From an uncultured Clostridia bacterium (GTDB taxonomy: Bacteria > Bacillota > Clostridia > Oscillospirales > Oscillospiraceae): a stretch of 9,561 nt of DNA. The translations under genes were made by a program, and so were the position numbers. The stretch is taken from NCBI GenBank assembly GCA_946011705.1, contig CAMGCA010000056.1, positions 1 through 9,561 of the forward strand, given 5' to 3'. Below the pieces are notes generated by a model. It saw nothing but the letters and a program-made list of their open reading frames with translations. It searched no databases and was not told where the DNA came from. Position 1 is the first letter of the stretch, and the number at the start of each line of letters is the position of its first letter. This document shows positions 1 to 6,176 of this stretch, piece after piece.

Positions 1-492
1 GAGCAGGTGCATGGTAAAGCCCTGCCCCTTGCCGCTGCCCGGGGCAAAGGCCAGCAGGAATACCAGCACGCCCATGCCGCCCAGCCAGTGACTGAAGCTG
101 CGCCAGTACAGAATGCCCCAGGACAGGGATTCCACCTCCGGCAGAATGGACGCGCCTGTGGTGGTAAAGCCGGAGACGATTTCGAAAAACGCGTCGATAA
201 ACTTCGGAATCTCCTGGGAGAAGTAGAAGGGCAGGCAGCTTAAGACACTCAGCACAATCCAGCTGACACCCACACAGACCAGGCCCTCTCTGGCGTAGAA
301 GGCGCTGGGGGCACTTCGGCAGATCAGCCGCAGCAATCCGATCACCACGGCAAAAATGCCCAGCGTGATCAGAAAGCCATAGACAGCCCTGTCCTCTTTG
401 TAGTGCAGGCTGATCATCAGCGCCGGCAGCATAAACGCCGCGCCGATGGTCAGAATCTGGGCGACAAACCGCCCCATCATTTTGTAATTCAT
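1..492 (-). CDS. trkH: TrkH/KtrB-family potassium transporter subunit, N-terminal part (cut by window edge)
   Basis: Membrane pore subunit of a Trk-type potassium uptake system. It carries K+ across the cytoplasmic membrane under control of the cytoplasmic TrkA gating ring. Only the first 164 residues are present; the family usually has about 450-490, so the rest lies left of position 1. The visible part begins MNYKMMGRFVAQILTIGAAF and has several hydrophobic segments. It contains the first pore-loop signature, SGFTTTGASILPEVESLSWG, which carries the selectivity-filter glycine, followed by YWRSFSHWLGGMGVLVFLLA. The ATG at 492-490 is preceded by AAAGGA at good spacing. The gene starts 10 bases after the trkA stop codon, so the two are one transcription unit. 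The family assignment is secure. Whether it would be named TrkH or KtrB cannot be settled from this fragment. Confidence 0.93.
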   Translation of the reverse strand, partial: MNYKMMGRFVAQILTIGAAFMLPALMISLHYKEDRAVYGFLITLGIFAVVIGLLRLICRSAPSAFYAREGLVCVGVSWIVLSVLSCLPFYFSQEIPKFIDAFFEIVSGFTTTGASILPEVESLSWGILYWRSFSHWLGGMGVLVFLLAFAPGSGKGQGFTMHLL

Positions 493-502
493 GGCATTTC
501 CT

Positions 503-1861
503 TTACGCAAAAATGTCGTTGAGCTGGCGAAGCGGTGTCTGGCCGCTGGTGACCACCACGATGGTGTCCCCCCGGGTGAAGGAGGACTCGCCGCTGGGAA
601 TCTCCGTTTGGGAGCCGTGAGTGATGCTGACCAGCAATACGTTATTCTTGAGCTTCAGGTTTTTCAGAGGCGTATCGCAGTTACGGGTGGTGTCGTCCAC
701 CAGGAATTCCACCGCTTCCGCCTGACCGTGGGCAATCATATGAACGGATACCGCCGCGCCGGTCTGGTTCTGCATGGCCCGCACATACCGGGCAATGTTG
801 TTGCAGCACAGCTCCTTGGGGCAGACCACGCTGCCCAGGGCCAGGGCATCAATCATGGCGTGGTTTTCCATGCGGCTCAGCTTGGTGATGACCTGGGAAA
901 CCCCCCTGCTCTGGGCGTACAGGGAGATGATCATATTCAGCTCGTCGATGCCCGTGAGACTCACCAGCGCGTCCATTTTTGACAGGCCCTCGCTTTCCAG
1001 CAGCAGGTGGTCGGTGCTGTCACCGTGAAGCACGGTGACTCCCGGCAGCAGGGCGGAAAGCTCCTGACAGCGGGCATAGTCCTTCTCAATCAGCTGAACG
1101 GAAATGCCGTGTTTATCCAGAATGGACGCCAGATAGAAGCTGACCCGGCCGCCGCCGCAGAGCATCACCCGGCGGACCCGGCGGGTGATGATTCCCAGAT
1201 TTCGCAGCAGCGTTGTCAGATTCTGGGCAGGCGCAGTGACAAAAATCCGGTCTCCCTCCCGCAGGACAAAGCTGCCGTTGGGGGCAATGGCGGCGCCGTT
1301 TCGCAGAACGGCGCAAACCAGCACCCGGCAGCCCGCCACGCTGTTCAGATCGCTCAGCGCCACATTGCACAGCTTGCTGAAAGCGTCAATGCGCAGCTCC
1401 ACGATCTCCGTGCGGCCCTTGGCGAAGGTGTCCCGTTTCAGAAAGCCGGGGTATTGCAGCAGATGGGCAATCTCCTGGGCGGCCTGCTTCTCCGGGTTGA
1501 TGGTCATGGACAGGCCGAACACATCCTTCATGGTATAGATCTGTTCCGTGTACTCCGGGTCCCGGATTCTGGCGATGGTGTGCAGCTTCGGATTCAGGCA
1601 ATGGGCCGTGGTGCAGGAGAGCAGATTGATCTCGTCGGCATCCGTTGCCGTAATCAGCAGATCCGCTTCCTTCACCCCTGCCTGCAGCAGGGTATTCATG
1701 GATGCGCAGTTACCGGAGACCGACATGACATCATATTGCTCCTGAGACTCCTCCAGCACATTGGAATTGGTATCGATGAGCGTGATATCATGGCCCTCCG
1801 CGGACAGCAGGCGTGTCAGCGTAGATCCCACTTTTCCGTTGCCGGCAATCATAATATTCAT
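503..1861 (-). CDS. trkA: Trk potassium uptake system regulatory protein TrkA (two RCK modules)
   Basis: Cytoplasmic NAD(H)-binding gating subunit that assembles under TrkH and regulates K+ uptake. The 452 residues match the full two-module TrkA (E. coli 458). Module 1 starts with a Rossmann motif GNGKVG at residues 7-12 and an acidic D30 at the end of strand 2, typical of dinucleotide ribose binding. It is followed by an RCK_C-like region at about 140-220. Module 2 repeats this with CGGGRVS at 235-241 (a serine where the last motif glycine is usual) and E259, then a second RCK_C-like region at about 375-450. The ATG at 1861 was chosen over an in-frame GTG/ATG further up (to 1924) because homology begins here and because the promoter at 1892-1920 would lie inside the longer form. 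A GGGGGT stretch just upstream is a weak ribosome-binding site. trkH follows after 10 bases. RCK_C domains of Firmicute K+ transporters can bind c-di-AMP; that is family knowledge and not visible here. Confidence 0.96.
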   Translation of the reverse strand: MNIMIAGNGKVGSTLTRLLSAEGHDITLIDTNSNVLEESQEQYDVMSVSGNCASMNTLLQAGVKEADLLITATDADEINLLSCTTAHCLNPKLHTIARIRDPEYTEQIYTMKDVFGLSMTINPEKQAAQEIAHLLQYPGFLKRDTFAKGRTEIVELRIDAFSKLCNVALSDLNSVAGCRVLVCAVLRNGAAIAPNGSFVLREGDRIFVTAPAQNLTTLLRNLGIITRRVRRVMLCGGGRVSFYLASILDKHGISVQLIEKDYARCQELSALLPGVTVLHGDSTDHLLLESEGLSKMDALVSLTGIDELNMIISLYAQSRGVSQVITKLSRMENHAMIDALALGSVVCPKELCCNNIARYVRAMQNQTGAAVSVHMIAHGQAEAVEFLVDDTTRNCDTPLKNLKLKNNVLLVSITHGSQTEIPSGESSFTRGDTIVVVTSGQTPLRQLNDIFA

Positions 1862-1891
1862 AGCGACCCCCGTTTTTCCACATTTCGCTTC

Positions 1892-1920
1892 ATTATAGCA
1901 CCTGACAGCACAAAAGACAA
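1892..1920 (-). promoter_or_regulatory. Sigma-A-type promoter of trkA-trkH
   Basis: On the minus strand the sequence reads TTGTCT (1920-1915), a 17-base spacer, then a consensus TATAAT (1897-1892). A TG one base before the -10 box gives an extended -10. Transcription would start near 1885, leaving a leader of about 24 bases before the trkA ATG. The promoter lies downstream of the terminator at 1989-1942, so trkA is insulated from any transcript coming from further right. Confidence 0.85.
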
Positions 1921-1941
1921 CCATTTTTCCTGCTCTTCAGC

Positions 1942-1989
1942 AAAAAACAGAAAAGCCCGCCGCTTTGAAGGCGGCAGGCTTCCCTGTTT
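1942..1989 (-). terminator. Rho-independent terminator, minus strand, upstream of the trkA promoter
   Basis: The core stem is 1981-1971 paired with 1963-1953 around a 7-base loop. It extends outward to 1989/1945 as a continuous 19-bp helix if G-U pairs are allowed. The 3' side is T-rich (TTTTCTGTTTTTT). On the plus strand the stem has three mismatches and no T run follows it, so it is assigned to the minus strand. No minus-strand protein gene lies upstream before the divergent amidohydrolase, so it either ends a small RNA or is a relic of an older gene order. Confidence 0.75.
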
Positions 1990-2062
1990 GGAAAGAAGAG
2001 AGGTAGAAAAGAGGGTCTGTACGAATGAAAGGCAGCGGCTCACGGCTTCCGCCGCCCTTCAT
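1942..2062 (-). ncRNA. Putative structured small RNA upstream of trkA
   Basis: No protein gene fits here, but two strong hairpins read cleanly only on the minus strand. The first pairs 2062-2049 with 2038-2025: 14 continuous base pairs including two G-U pairs, with a 10-base loop. The second is the terminator hairpin 1989-1971 with 1963-1945: 19 continuous pairs including three G-U pairs. On the plus strand all five wobble positions would be A-C mismatches, which is the argument for a minus-strand RNA. Between the hairpins lies a pyrimidine-rich stretch (2024-1990) with CCCTC and CCTCTC segments, the kind of sequence that small RNAs use to cover purine-rich ribosome-binding sites. A possible -10 box TATCCT (2074-2069) would start the RNA at the foot of the first hairpin, but no good -35 is seen. 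The 5' end is therefore uncertain, and I recognise no known RNA family. Confidence 0.45.
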
Positions 2063-2170
2063 GACTTTAGGATAAACCGGGATTATTGCGGGAATATAAA
2101 CGATGCCGAAACAAATTGTGTACGGTTCTTTAAGAAATCCTTACCATTTCATCAATTCTTGCGCTATTTC

Positions 2171-2199
2171 TTGACTTATCGCCAAAAACTGTGTATTCT
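2171..2199 (+). promoter_or_regulatory. Sigma-A-type promoter of the M20 amidohydrolase gene
   Basis: TTGACT (2171-2176), a 17-base spacer, and TATTCT (2194-2199) form a near-consensus promoter. Transcription would start near 2206, about 30 bases before the ATG at 2237. The surrounding 2100-2235 is noticeably AT-rich, as expected of a promoter region. Confidence 0.8.
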
Positions 2200-2236
2200 G
2201 GAAAGCAGATAGCTGTGAAAACAAGGAGGATTCTAT

Positions 2237-3406
2237 ATGAATGACTATGAGCGTGCGCAGCAGCTGAAGGATGAAACCGTTGCCCACCGCCGGTTTTTCC
2301 ACCGGAACGCCGAGGTGGGGCTGGAAATGCCCAAGGCTGTGGAATATGTGATGCAGGAGCTGAGCAAAGCCGGGCTTCACCCCGAGAAGTGCGGCCACGG
2401 TGTCACTGCCCAGATTGGTTCCGGCGGGAAAACTCTGCTGCTGCGGGCCGATATGGACGCTCTGCCCATGCCGGAGCTCAGCGGAGAGCCCTTCGCCTGC
2501 CCCACCGGCACGGAAGCCCACACCTGCGGCCACGATTTCCACGCCGCCATGCTGCTGACCGCCGCCAAGCTGCTCAAGCAGCAGGAAAATGAGCTGAAAG
2601 GCACCATCCGCTTCATGTTCCAGCCCGCCGAGGAGACCTTCGAGGGCAGCCGGGACATGATCGCAAACGGCATTCTGGAGGGCGTGGATGCCGCACTTGC
2701 CTTCCACGTCTCCCCCGGCAAGATGCCCGTGGGTCTTGTCATGTACAACAGCACCGGCACCATGATGTTCTCCGTGGACGGCTTCCGCAGCACCATCTAC
2801 GGTCAGGGCGGCCATGGTGCCTATCCCCACACCGCAATCGACCCCATCAACATCGGCGTCCACATCCATCTGGCATTGCAGGAGCTGATTGCCCGGGAGG
2901 CCGACCCCACCCACGCCTGCGTGCTGACCATCGGCCAGTTCAGCGCCGGTTCCGCCGCTAACATCATCCCCGACGAGGCGGTTTTGCAGGGTACTCTTCG
3001 CACCAACAACCGGGATTCCCGGGACAAGCTGGTTCGGCGAATCAAAGAAGTGGCGGAGAAAACCGCTGCGGTCTACGGCGGAACGGTAGCCATCGAATGG
3101 ATTTCCCAGGTGCCTCCTCTGATCTGCGACCCCGACCTTGTGGAGTCCGTCGGCGGCTATATGAAGGAGCTTCCGGTTCCCAATATGGCTTTCTACCCCG
3201 GCGTCACCGCCAGCGCCTCCGAGGATTTCTCCATCGTGGCGGAGAAAATTCCCAGCGCCTTTATCTACCTGTCCTCCGGCTTCTCCGATGAGCGGGGCGA
3301 GTATCCCGCCCACAATCCCAAGGCCATGTTCAACGAGGACGTATGTCCCAACGGAGCCGCCTTCCTGACCCACTGCGCCAAGCGTTGGCTGGAAGACCAC
3401 ACCTGA
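2237..3406 (+). CDS. M20-family (M20D-type) amidohydrolase / aminoacylase-like metallopeptidase
   Basis: Cytoplasmic zinc/manganese-type amidohydrolase that removes an acyl group from an N-acylated amino acid or similar amide. Relatives include hippurate hydrolase, N-acetyl-diaminopimelate deacetylase and indole-acetyl-amino-acid hydrolase. The 389 residues match the family. Visible motifs are RADMDALP (70-77), HTCGHDFHAAM (95-105) with metal-ligand candidates C97 and H99, QPAEE (129-133) with catalytic and metal-binding glutamates, H157 (AFHV) and the C-terminal AHNP histidine H359. The metal-ligand cysteine is the mark of the M20D subgroup. Residues about 180-290 form the dimerisation lid (GGHGAYPH at 191-198). 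AAGGAGGA sits 6 bases before the ATG. The gene stands alone, with its own promoter and a strong terminator, and its neighbours give no hint of the substrate, so no gene symbol is assigned. Confidence 0.93.
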   Translation: MNDYERAQQLKDETVAHRRFFHRNAEVGLEMPKAVEYVMQELSKAGLHPEKCGHGVTAQIGSGGKTLLLRADMDALPMPELSGEPFACPTGTEAHTCGHDFHAAMLLTAAKLLKQQENELKGTIRFMFQPAEETFEGSRDMIANGILEGVDAALAFHVSPGKMPVGLVMYNSTGTMMFSVDGFRSTIYGQGGHGAYPHTAIDPINIGVHIHLALQELIAREADPTHACVLTIGQFSAGSAANIIPDEAVLQGTLRTNNRDSRDKLVRRIKEVAEKTAAVYGGTVAIEWISQVPPLICDPDLVESVGGYMKELPVPNMAFYPGVTASASEDFSIVAEKIPSAFIYLSSGFSDERGEYPAHNPKAMFNEDVCPNGAAFLTHCAKRWLEDHT

Positions 3407-3414
3407 ATATCATA

Positions 3415-3445
3415 AGGGGGCAGCATTTGCTGCCCCCTCTGCTTT
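3415..3445 (+). terminator. Rho-independent terminator after the amidohydrolase gene, possibly bidirectional
   Basis: A perfect stem of 9 GC-rich pairs (3416-3424 with 3429-3437), plus an outer A-T pair, closes an ATTT loop. It is followed on the plus strand by a T-rich tail (TCTGCTTTT). The convergent minus-strand gene ends at 3446, so the same hairpin may stop its transcript too, although the minus-strand tail (TTATGATATT) is less T-rich. Confidence 0.9.
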
Positions 3446-3817
3446 TCAGGATGGATTCTGCGCCGCGATGTTGCTGCGGGAAAATACGATACGGCCTGTG
3501 CCGTCGGCAGATTCGCTCAGGAATTCTCCCTTCGGATTCCCCGCCGGATACAGCTCCTTGAGCCTGCTCTCCCCATCCGGACTGACCGTAAACAGAAGAA
3601 CGTGGTCCTTGCAGAAAGCGTATGCCCCGCAAAACCCGTCCCCCTGATCATTCGATGGACCCGTGATGATTCCCTCGTGGAACCGATACAGCTGACCGTC
3701 CTCCGCGCCATACCAGCTTCCGGTATAATCCGCCGGGTCTACAGCCGTTTGCGCCAGCAGACAGCCCCCGCCGATCAAGATAAGCAACACGATTCCCAAC
3801 GCTATCCAACGCTTCAT
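3446..3817 (-). CDS. Small exported or membrane-anchored protein of unknown function
   Basis: A 123-residue protein that I do not recognise. It starts MKRWIALGIVLLILIGGGC, a positively charged end followed by a hydrophobic segment (about residues 4-18), and then a soluble domain of about 100 residues. The domain is rich in glycine, aromatic and alternating polar/hydrophobic residues (YTGSWYG, GQLYRFHEG), suggesting a small beta-sheet fold outside the membrane. C19 follows GGG; this is a poor lipobox because the usual Leu/Val/Ile at -3 is missing, so a lipoprotein is possible but not shown. The domain also has two cysteines in GFCGAYAFCKD. The ATG at 3817 was chosen because GGAGGG lies 5-6 bases upstream and because the promoter at 3849-3877 starts transcription near 3842, excluding the longer form to 3877. 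It is a single-gene unit that converges on the amidohydrolase gene. Confidence 0.75.
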   Translation of the reverse strand: MKRWIALGIVLLILIGGGCLLAQTAVDPADYTGSWYGAEDGQLYRFHEGIITGPSNDQGDGFCGAYAFCKDHVLLFTVSPDGESRLKELYPAGNPKGEFLSESADGTGRIVFSRSNIAAQNPS

Positions 3818-3848
3818 GGAGTCCCTCCGATTTCCTGTTCCTGGGGTT

Positions 3849-3877
3849 ATTATACACGCCGGAGCAAAAAACCGCAA
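3849..3877 (-). promoter_or_regulatory. Sigma-A-type promoter of the small exported protein gene
   Basis: On the minus strand: TTGCGG (3877-3872), a 17-base spacer, then a consensus TATAAT (3854-3849). The predicted start near 3842 gives a leader of about 25 bases carrying the GGAGGG ribosome-binding site. Confidence 0.75.
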
Positions 3878-3932
3878 TCCCTTGAATGAAAAAATTATGT
3901 AAACTTATTTCGGCAATTTTCGACAAATCCAG

Positions 3933-3965
3933 GAAAAGAGAAAGCCCGGTCACAGACCGGGCTTT
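3933..3965 (-). terminator. Rho-independent terminator after the PFL/UPF0210 operon
   Basis: A perfect 11-bp stem (3965-3955 with 3951-3941) and a three-base loop are followed on the minus strand by CTCTTTTCC. It lies 11 bases past the stop codon at 3977 and upstream of the promoter of the next minus-strand gene. Confidence 0.88.
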
Positions 3966-3976
3966 CAGCATATTGT

Positions 3977-5335
3977 TTAATTCTTCAGGCTTTGCAGCGG
4001 CGCGGGAATCCGTCCGCCACGGGCAACGAAGGCTTCGCTTCCCTTGTCATGCACCGGCATCACCGGGGCGCTTCCAAGCAAGCCGCCCATTTCCACCCGG
4101 TCGCCCACAGCCTTGCCGGGAGCCGGGATGATGCGCACGGCGGTAGTCTTGGAGTTCACCATACCGATGGCCGCCTCGTCGGCGATAATGGCGGAAATCG
4201 TGGCAGCGGAGGTGTCACCGGGCACCGCGATCATATCGAGGCCCACAGAGCAGACACAGGTCATGGCTTCCAGCTTGTCCAGCACCAGCGTGCCGGACTC
4301 GGCGGCGGCGATCATGCCCTCGTCCTCAGACACGGGGATAAACGCGCCGGACAGGCCGCCAACATGGTTGGACGCCATGACGCCGCCCTTCTTCACCGCG
4401 TCGTTCAGCATGGCAAGGGCAGCGGTAGTGCCGTGGGTACCGCAGACCGCAAGGCCAATCTCCTCCAGAATCCGGGCCACGCTGTCGCCCACAGCGGGGG
4501 TGGGGGCCAGGCTCAGATCCACGATGCCGAAGGGCACGCCCAGGCGCTTGGATGCCTCTCTGCCCACCAGCTGACCCATGCGGGTGACCTGGAAAGCGGT
4601 CTTCTTAATGGTCTCCGCCACCACGTCAAAGGGCTGGCCCTTCACGCTCTGCAAGGCGTGGTACACAACGCCGGGGCCGGACACGCCCACATTCAGTACG
4701 CACTCCGGCTCGCCGACACCATGGAAAGCGCCGGCCATGAAGGGATTGTCCTCCACCGCGTTGGCAAACACCACCAGCTTGGCGCAGCCCAAACCATCAT
4801 TATCTGCGGTCAGTTCGGCGGTTTTCTTCACAATTCGGCCCATTTCCGCAACGGCATCCATGTTGATGCCCGCCCGGGTGGAGCCAACGTTGACGCTGGC
4901 ACAGACCCGCTCAGTGGCCTTCATGGCCTCGGGAATGGAGCGGATCAGCTTCCAGTCGCTGTCGGTGCAGCCCTTCTGCACCAGGGCGGAGAATCCGCCG
5001 ATGAAGTTGACGCCGCAGGTTTTCGCGGCGGCGTCCAGCGTCTTGGCGATCTCCACATAGGAATCCGTCTGGCAGGCGGCGGCAACCAGAGAAATGGGCG
5101 TTACGGAAATCCGCTTGTTCACAATGGGAATTCCGAACTCCTTCTCAATCTCCTCGCCGGTCTTCACCAGATCCCGGGCACGCTGCGTAATTTTCTTATA
5201 GATTTTCGCACAGCAAACGTTCAAATCCACATCGCAGCAATCCAAAAGGCTAATGCCCATGGTGATGGTGCGGATGTCCAGATGACGTTTCTGGATCATA
5301 TCCTGGGTAGCCAGGATCTCATTGTAATTCAGCAT
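3977..5335 (-). CDS. PFL family protein (UPF0210 / DUF711)
   Basis: A 452-residue protein of the UPF0210/DUF711 family, whose fold resembles the pyruvate formate-lyase/ribonucleotide reductase barrel. No reaction is established for the family. Full length is present, beginning [20 protein letters not shown] and ending near [14 protein letters not shown]. Conserved-looking elements include four closely placed cysteines (C33, C34, C41, C42), [13 protein letters not shown] (about 76-88), and glycine-rich segments with [21 protein letters not shown] in the C-terminal half. The family also shows [24 protein letters not shown] text, seen here near the C-terminus. GAGGTGA overlaps the TGA stop of the preceding ACT gene and lies 7 bases before this ATG, so translation is probably coupled. 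The ACT-UPF0210 neighbour pair is conserved across many bacteria, which suggests that the ACT protein regulates or partners with this one. Confidence 0.93.
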   Translation of the reverse strand: MLNYNEILATQDMIQKRHLDIRTITMGISLLDCCDVDLNVCCAKIYKKITQRARDLVKTGEEIEKEFGIPIVNKRISVTPISLVAAACQTDSYVEIAKTLDAAAKTCGVNFIGGFSALVQKGCTDSDWKLIRSIPEAMKATERVCASVNVGSTRAGINMDAVAEMGRIVKKTAELTADNDGLGCAKLVVFANAVEDNPFMAGAFHGVGEPECVLNVGVSGPGVVYHALQSVKGQPFDVVAETIKKTAFQVTRMGQLVGREASKRLGVPFGIVDLSLAPTPAVGDSVARILEEIGLAVCGTHGTTAALAMLNDAVKKGGVMASNHVGGLSGAFIPVSEDEGMIAAAESGTLVLDKLEAMTCVCSVGLDMIAVPGDTSAATISAIIADEAAIGMVNSKTTAVRIIPAPGKAVGDRVEMGGLLGSAPVMPVHDKGSEAFVARGGRIPAPLQSLKN

Positions 5336-5344
5336 GGGATCACC

Positions 5345-5614
5345 TCAGATCCGGTGCATGGCTTCAAAGATATCCTCCCGCTGTACGCGGATGGACAAGC
5401 CCATCTCCCTGCCCAGAGCGTCCATGTTCGTGACCAGCTCAGCCACGGGCACGTTGCACATGGACACCTCCACCACCATCATCATGGTGAAGTAGCCCTG
5501 CATGACGGTCTGGTTGATATCCAGAACATTGACACCAAATCCGGCAAGGGCGGTGCAGACGTTGGCGATGATGCCAACCCGGTCCCTGCCTACAACGGTA
5601 ACAACTGCTTTCAT
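5345..5614 (-). CDS. ACT domain-containing protein (UPF0237)
   Basis: An 89-residue single ACT-domain protein, the length usual for UPF0237. ACT domains bind small ligands, often amino acids, and act as regulatory modules; the ligand of this family is not known to me. The start MKAVVTVVGRDRVGIIANVC is the typical first strand and ligand-loop helix, and the repeat strands follow (YFTMMMVVEV). An in-frame ATG at 5629 overlaps the preceding stop codon (TAATG) and would add five residues. The ATG at 5614 is preferred because GGGAGAG stands before it at good spacing and the family begins here. The stop codon is 9 bases before the UPF0210 start. Confidence 0.9.
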   Translation of the reverse strand: MKAVVTVVGRDRVGIIANVCTALAGFGVNVLDINQTVMQGYFTMMMVVEVSMCNVPVAELVTNMDALGREMGLSIRVQREDIFEAMHRI

Positions 5615-5620
5615 CGTCTT

Positions 5621-5627
5621 CTCTCCC
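5621..5627 (-). promoter_or_regulatory. Ribosome-binding site deciding the ACT-protein start
   Basis: GGGAGAG on the minus strand ends 6 bases before the ATG at 5614. The alternative ATG at 5629 has no purine-rich site upstream, only the end of the Dabb gene, and could be used only by coupling through the TAATG overlap. Confidence 0.6.
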
Positions 5628-5628
5628 A

Positions 5629-5910
5629 TTACACTTCGTAGTCGGCAGCCACGCGGCTGTCCAGCAGATGGAAGAAGTGGGTCTTGGCCTCCTGATGCAG
5701 GGGATGGGTGGCATAGGCGGTCAGGGCTTCCTTGCTCTCGAACTCGGAGTACAGGGCGTAGTCCATGCCGTTATAGGCCTGACGAATCTCCATTTTCAGA
5801 AGACCCGGAATCTTGCCCACCAGCGGTTCCAGAACGGAGGCGACAATCTTAACCGCTTCCGCCTTATTGACGCCTTCCTTGAATGTGTACAGAACAATGT
5901 GCTTAACCAT
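5629..5910 (-). CDS. Dabb (stress-responsive alpha/beta barrel) domain protein
   Basis: A 93-residue protein made of one Dabb domain, a ferredoxin-like fold that forms dimeric barrels. Members have varied or unknown roles in bacteria. The start MVKHIVLYTFKEG carries the typical first strand with its histidine. The middle (IPGLLKMEIRQAYNGMDYALYSEFESKEALTAYATHPLHQ, here described rather than as a single motif) has the expected strand, helix and the AYATHPLHQE box at about 65-74, with a late FFHLLDSRVAADYEV tail. AGGAG lies 9 bases before the ATG. Its first 8 bases overlap the end of the small membrane protein gene, and its TAA overlaps an ATG of the ACT gene, so the genes are one operon. Enzymatic activity cannot be inferred. 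Confidence 0.88.
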   Translation of the reverse strand: MVKHIVLYTFKEGVNKAEAVKIVASVLEPLVGKIPGLLKMEIRQAYNGMDYALYSEFESKEALTAYATHPLHQEAKTHFFHLLDSRVAADYEV

Positions 5911-6088
5911 CTGTCTTTTCTCCTGTCGTTTTTTTCTTATTTTGTCTCCAACTCATGACTGTATTGAACAGAGCAGCCTCAAGCCATAATGCCGCGATAA
6001 CAAAGTCAAACCGATTTTCGTCCCGGAAACCGTAGAACGTCCACAAGGCGGTGCAAAGCAGTTCAATGACGATCAGAAACGTATACAT
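5903..6088 (-). CDS. Small two-segment membrane protein, unknown function
   Basis: A 61-residue protein that I do not recognise. Two hydrophobic segments are visible, FLIVIELLCTALWTFYGF near the N-terminus and FVIAALWLEAALFNTVMSW in the middle. A charged turn (RDENRFD) separates them, and a strongly basic hydrophilic tail (RQNKKKTTGEKTDG) follows. This predicts a hairpin membrane protein with both ends on the same side. The ATG at 6088 was chosen; a GTG at 6097 in the same frame would add three residues. Neither has a convincing ribosome-binding site, and the likely transcript start leaves only a very short leader. Its 3' end overlaps the Dabb gene by 8 bases, which supports it as a real translated gene. 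Confidence 0.65.
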   Translation of the reverse strand: MYTFLIVIELLCTALWTFYGFRDENRFDFVIAALWLEAALFNTVMSWRQNKKKTTGEKTDG

Positions 6089-6107
6089 TTCGCTCACATT
6101 CTTCGTA

Positions 6108-6136
6108 TGTATAACGCAAAAATGTCACTGTAAAAA
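6108..6136 (-). promoter_or_regulatory. Possible promoter of the membrane protein-Dabb-ACT-PFL operon
   Basis: On the minus strand TTTACA (6134-6129) is followed by TATACA (6113-6108). The spacing is 15 bases, shorter than ideal, so the match is moderate. A promoter is expected here because the preceding gene ends in a strong terminator whose T tract (6137-6132) directly adjoins and partly overlaps this -35 box. The predicted start near 6101 leaves only a few to a dozen bases of leader. Confidence 0.4.
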
Positions 6137-6162
6137 ACCGGGGCTACGCGCGCAGCCCCGGT
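6132..6162 (-). terminator. Rho-independent terminator after ispH-S1
   Basis: A stem of 9 pairs (6162-6154 with 6145-6137), an 8-base GC-rich loop, and then six T residues on the minus strand. It lies 14 bases past the stop codon of the fusion gene at 6177. The plus strand has A residues instead of a T tail on that side, so the terminator works for the minus strand. Confidence 0.92.
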
Positions 6163-6176
6163 ATCATTATGAAGCC

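Noticed and set aside
1862..1924. Longer TrkA start giving 21 extra residues
   Set aside because: The extension covers the -10 and -35 boxes and lacks similarity to TrkA N-termini, which begin at the Rossmann strand.
1858..2043. Minus-strand 61-codon open frame upstream of trkA
   Set aside because: It contains the whole terminator hairpin and the trkA promoter and has no ribosome-binding site. The sequence is better explained as regulatory RNA and DNA.
1007..2212. Plus-strand open frame (401 codons) opposite trkA and across the intergenic region
   Set aside because: It is antisense to the TrkA Rossmann modules, then runs through a terminator and two promoters, with no domain signal.
1942..2220. 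c-di-AMP (ydaO-type) riboswitch controlling trkA
   Set aside because: An attractive idea because such riboswitches precede K+ transporter genes, but the conserved GGGUGAA-type and other core segments are not visible, and a strong trkA promoter lies downstream of the terminator.
2141..3400. Long minus-strand open frame (419 codons) opposite the amidohydrolase
   Set aside because: No recognisable domain and no ribosome-binding site. The plus-strand gene has complete M20 motifs, a promoter and a terminator.
3818..3877. Longer start for the small exported protein
   Set aside because: It would begin at the -35 box of its own promoter, and the extension would bury the signal segment.
3992..5641. 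Long plus-strand open frame (549 codons) opposite the PFL and ACT genes
   Set aside because: Histidine- and glycine-rich low-complexity translation without any family motif. It is an antisense shadow caused by GC-biased codons in the well-supported minus-strand genes.
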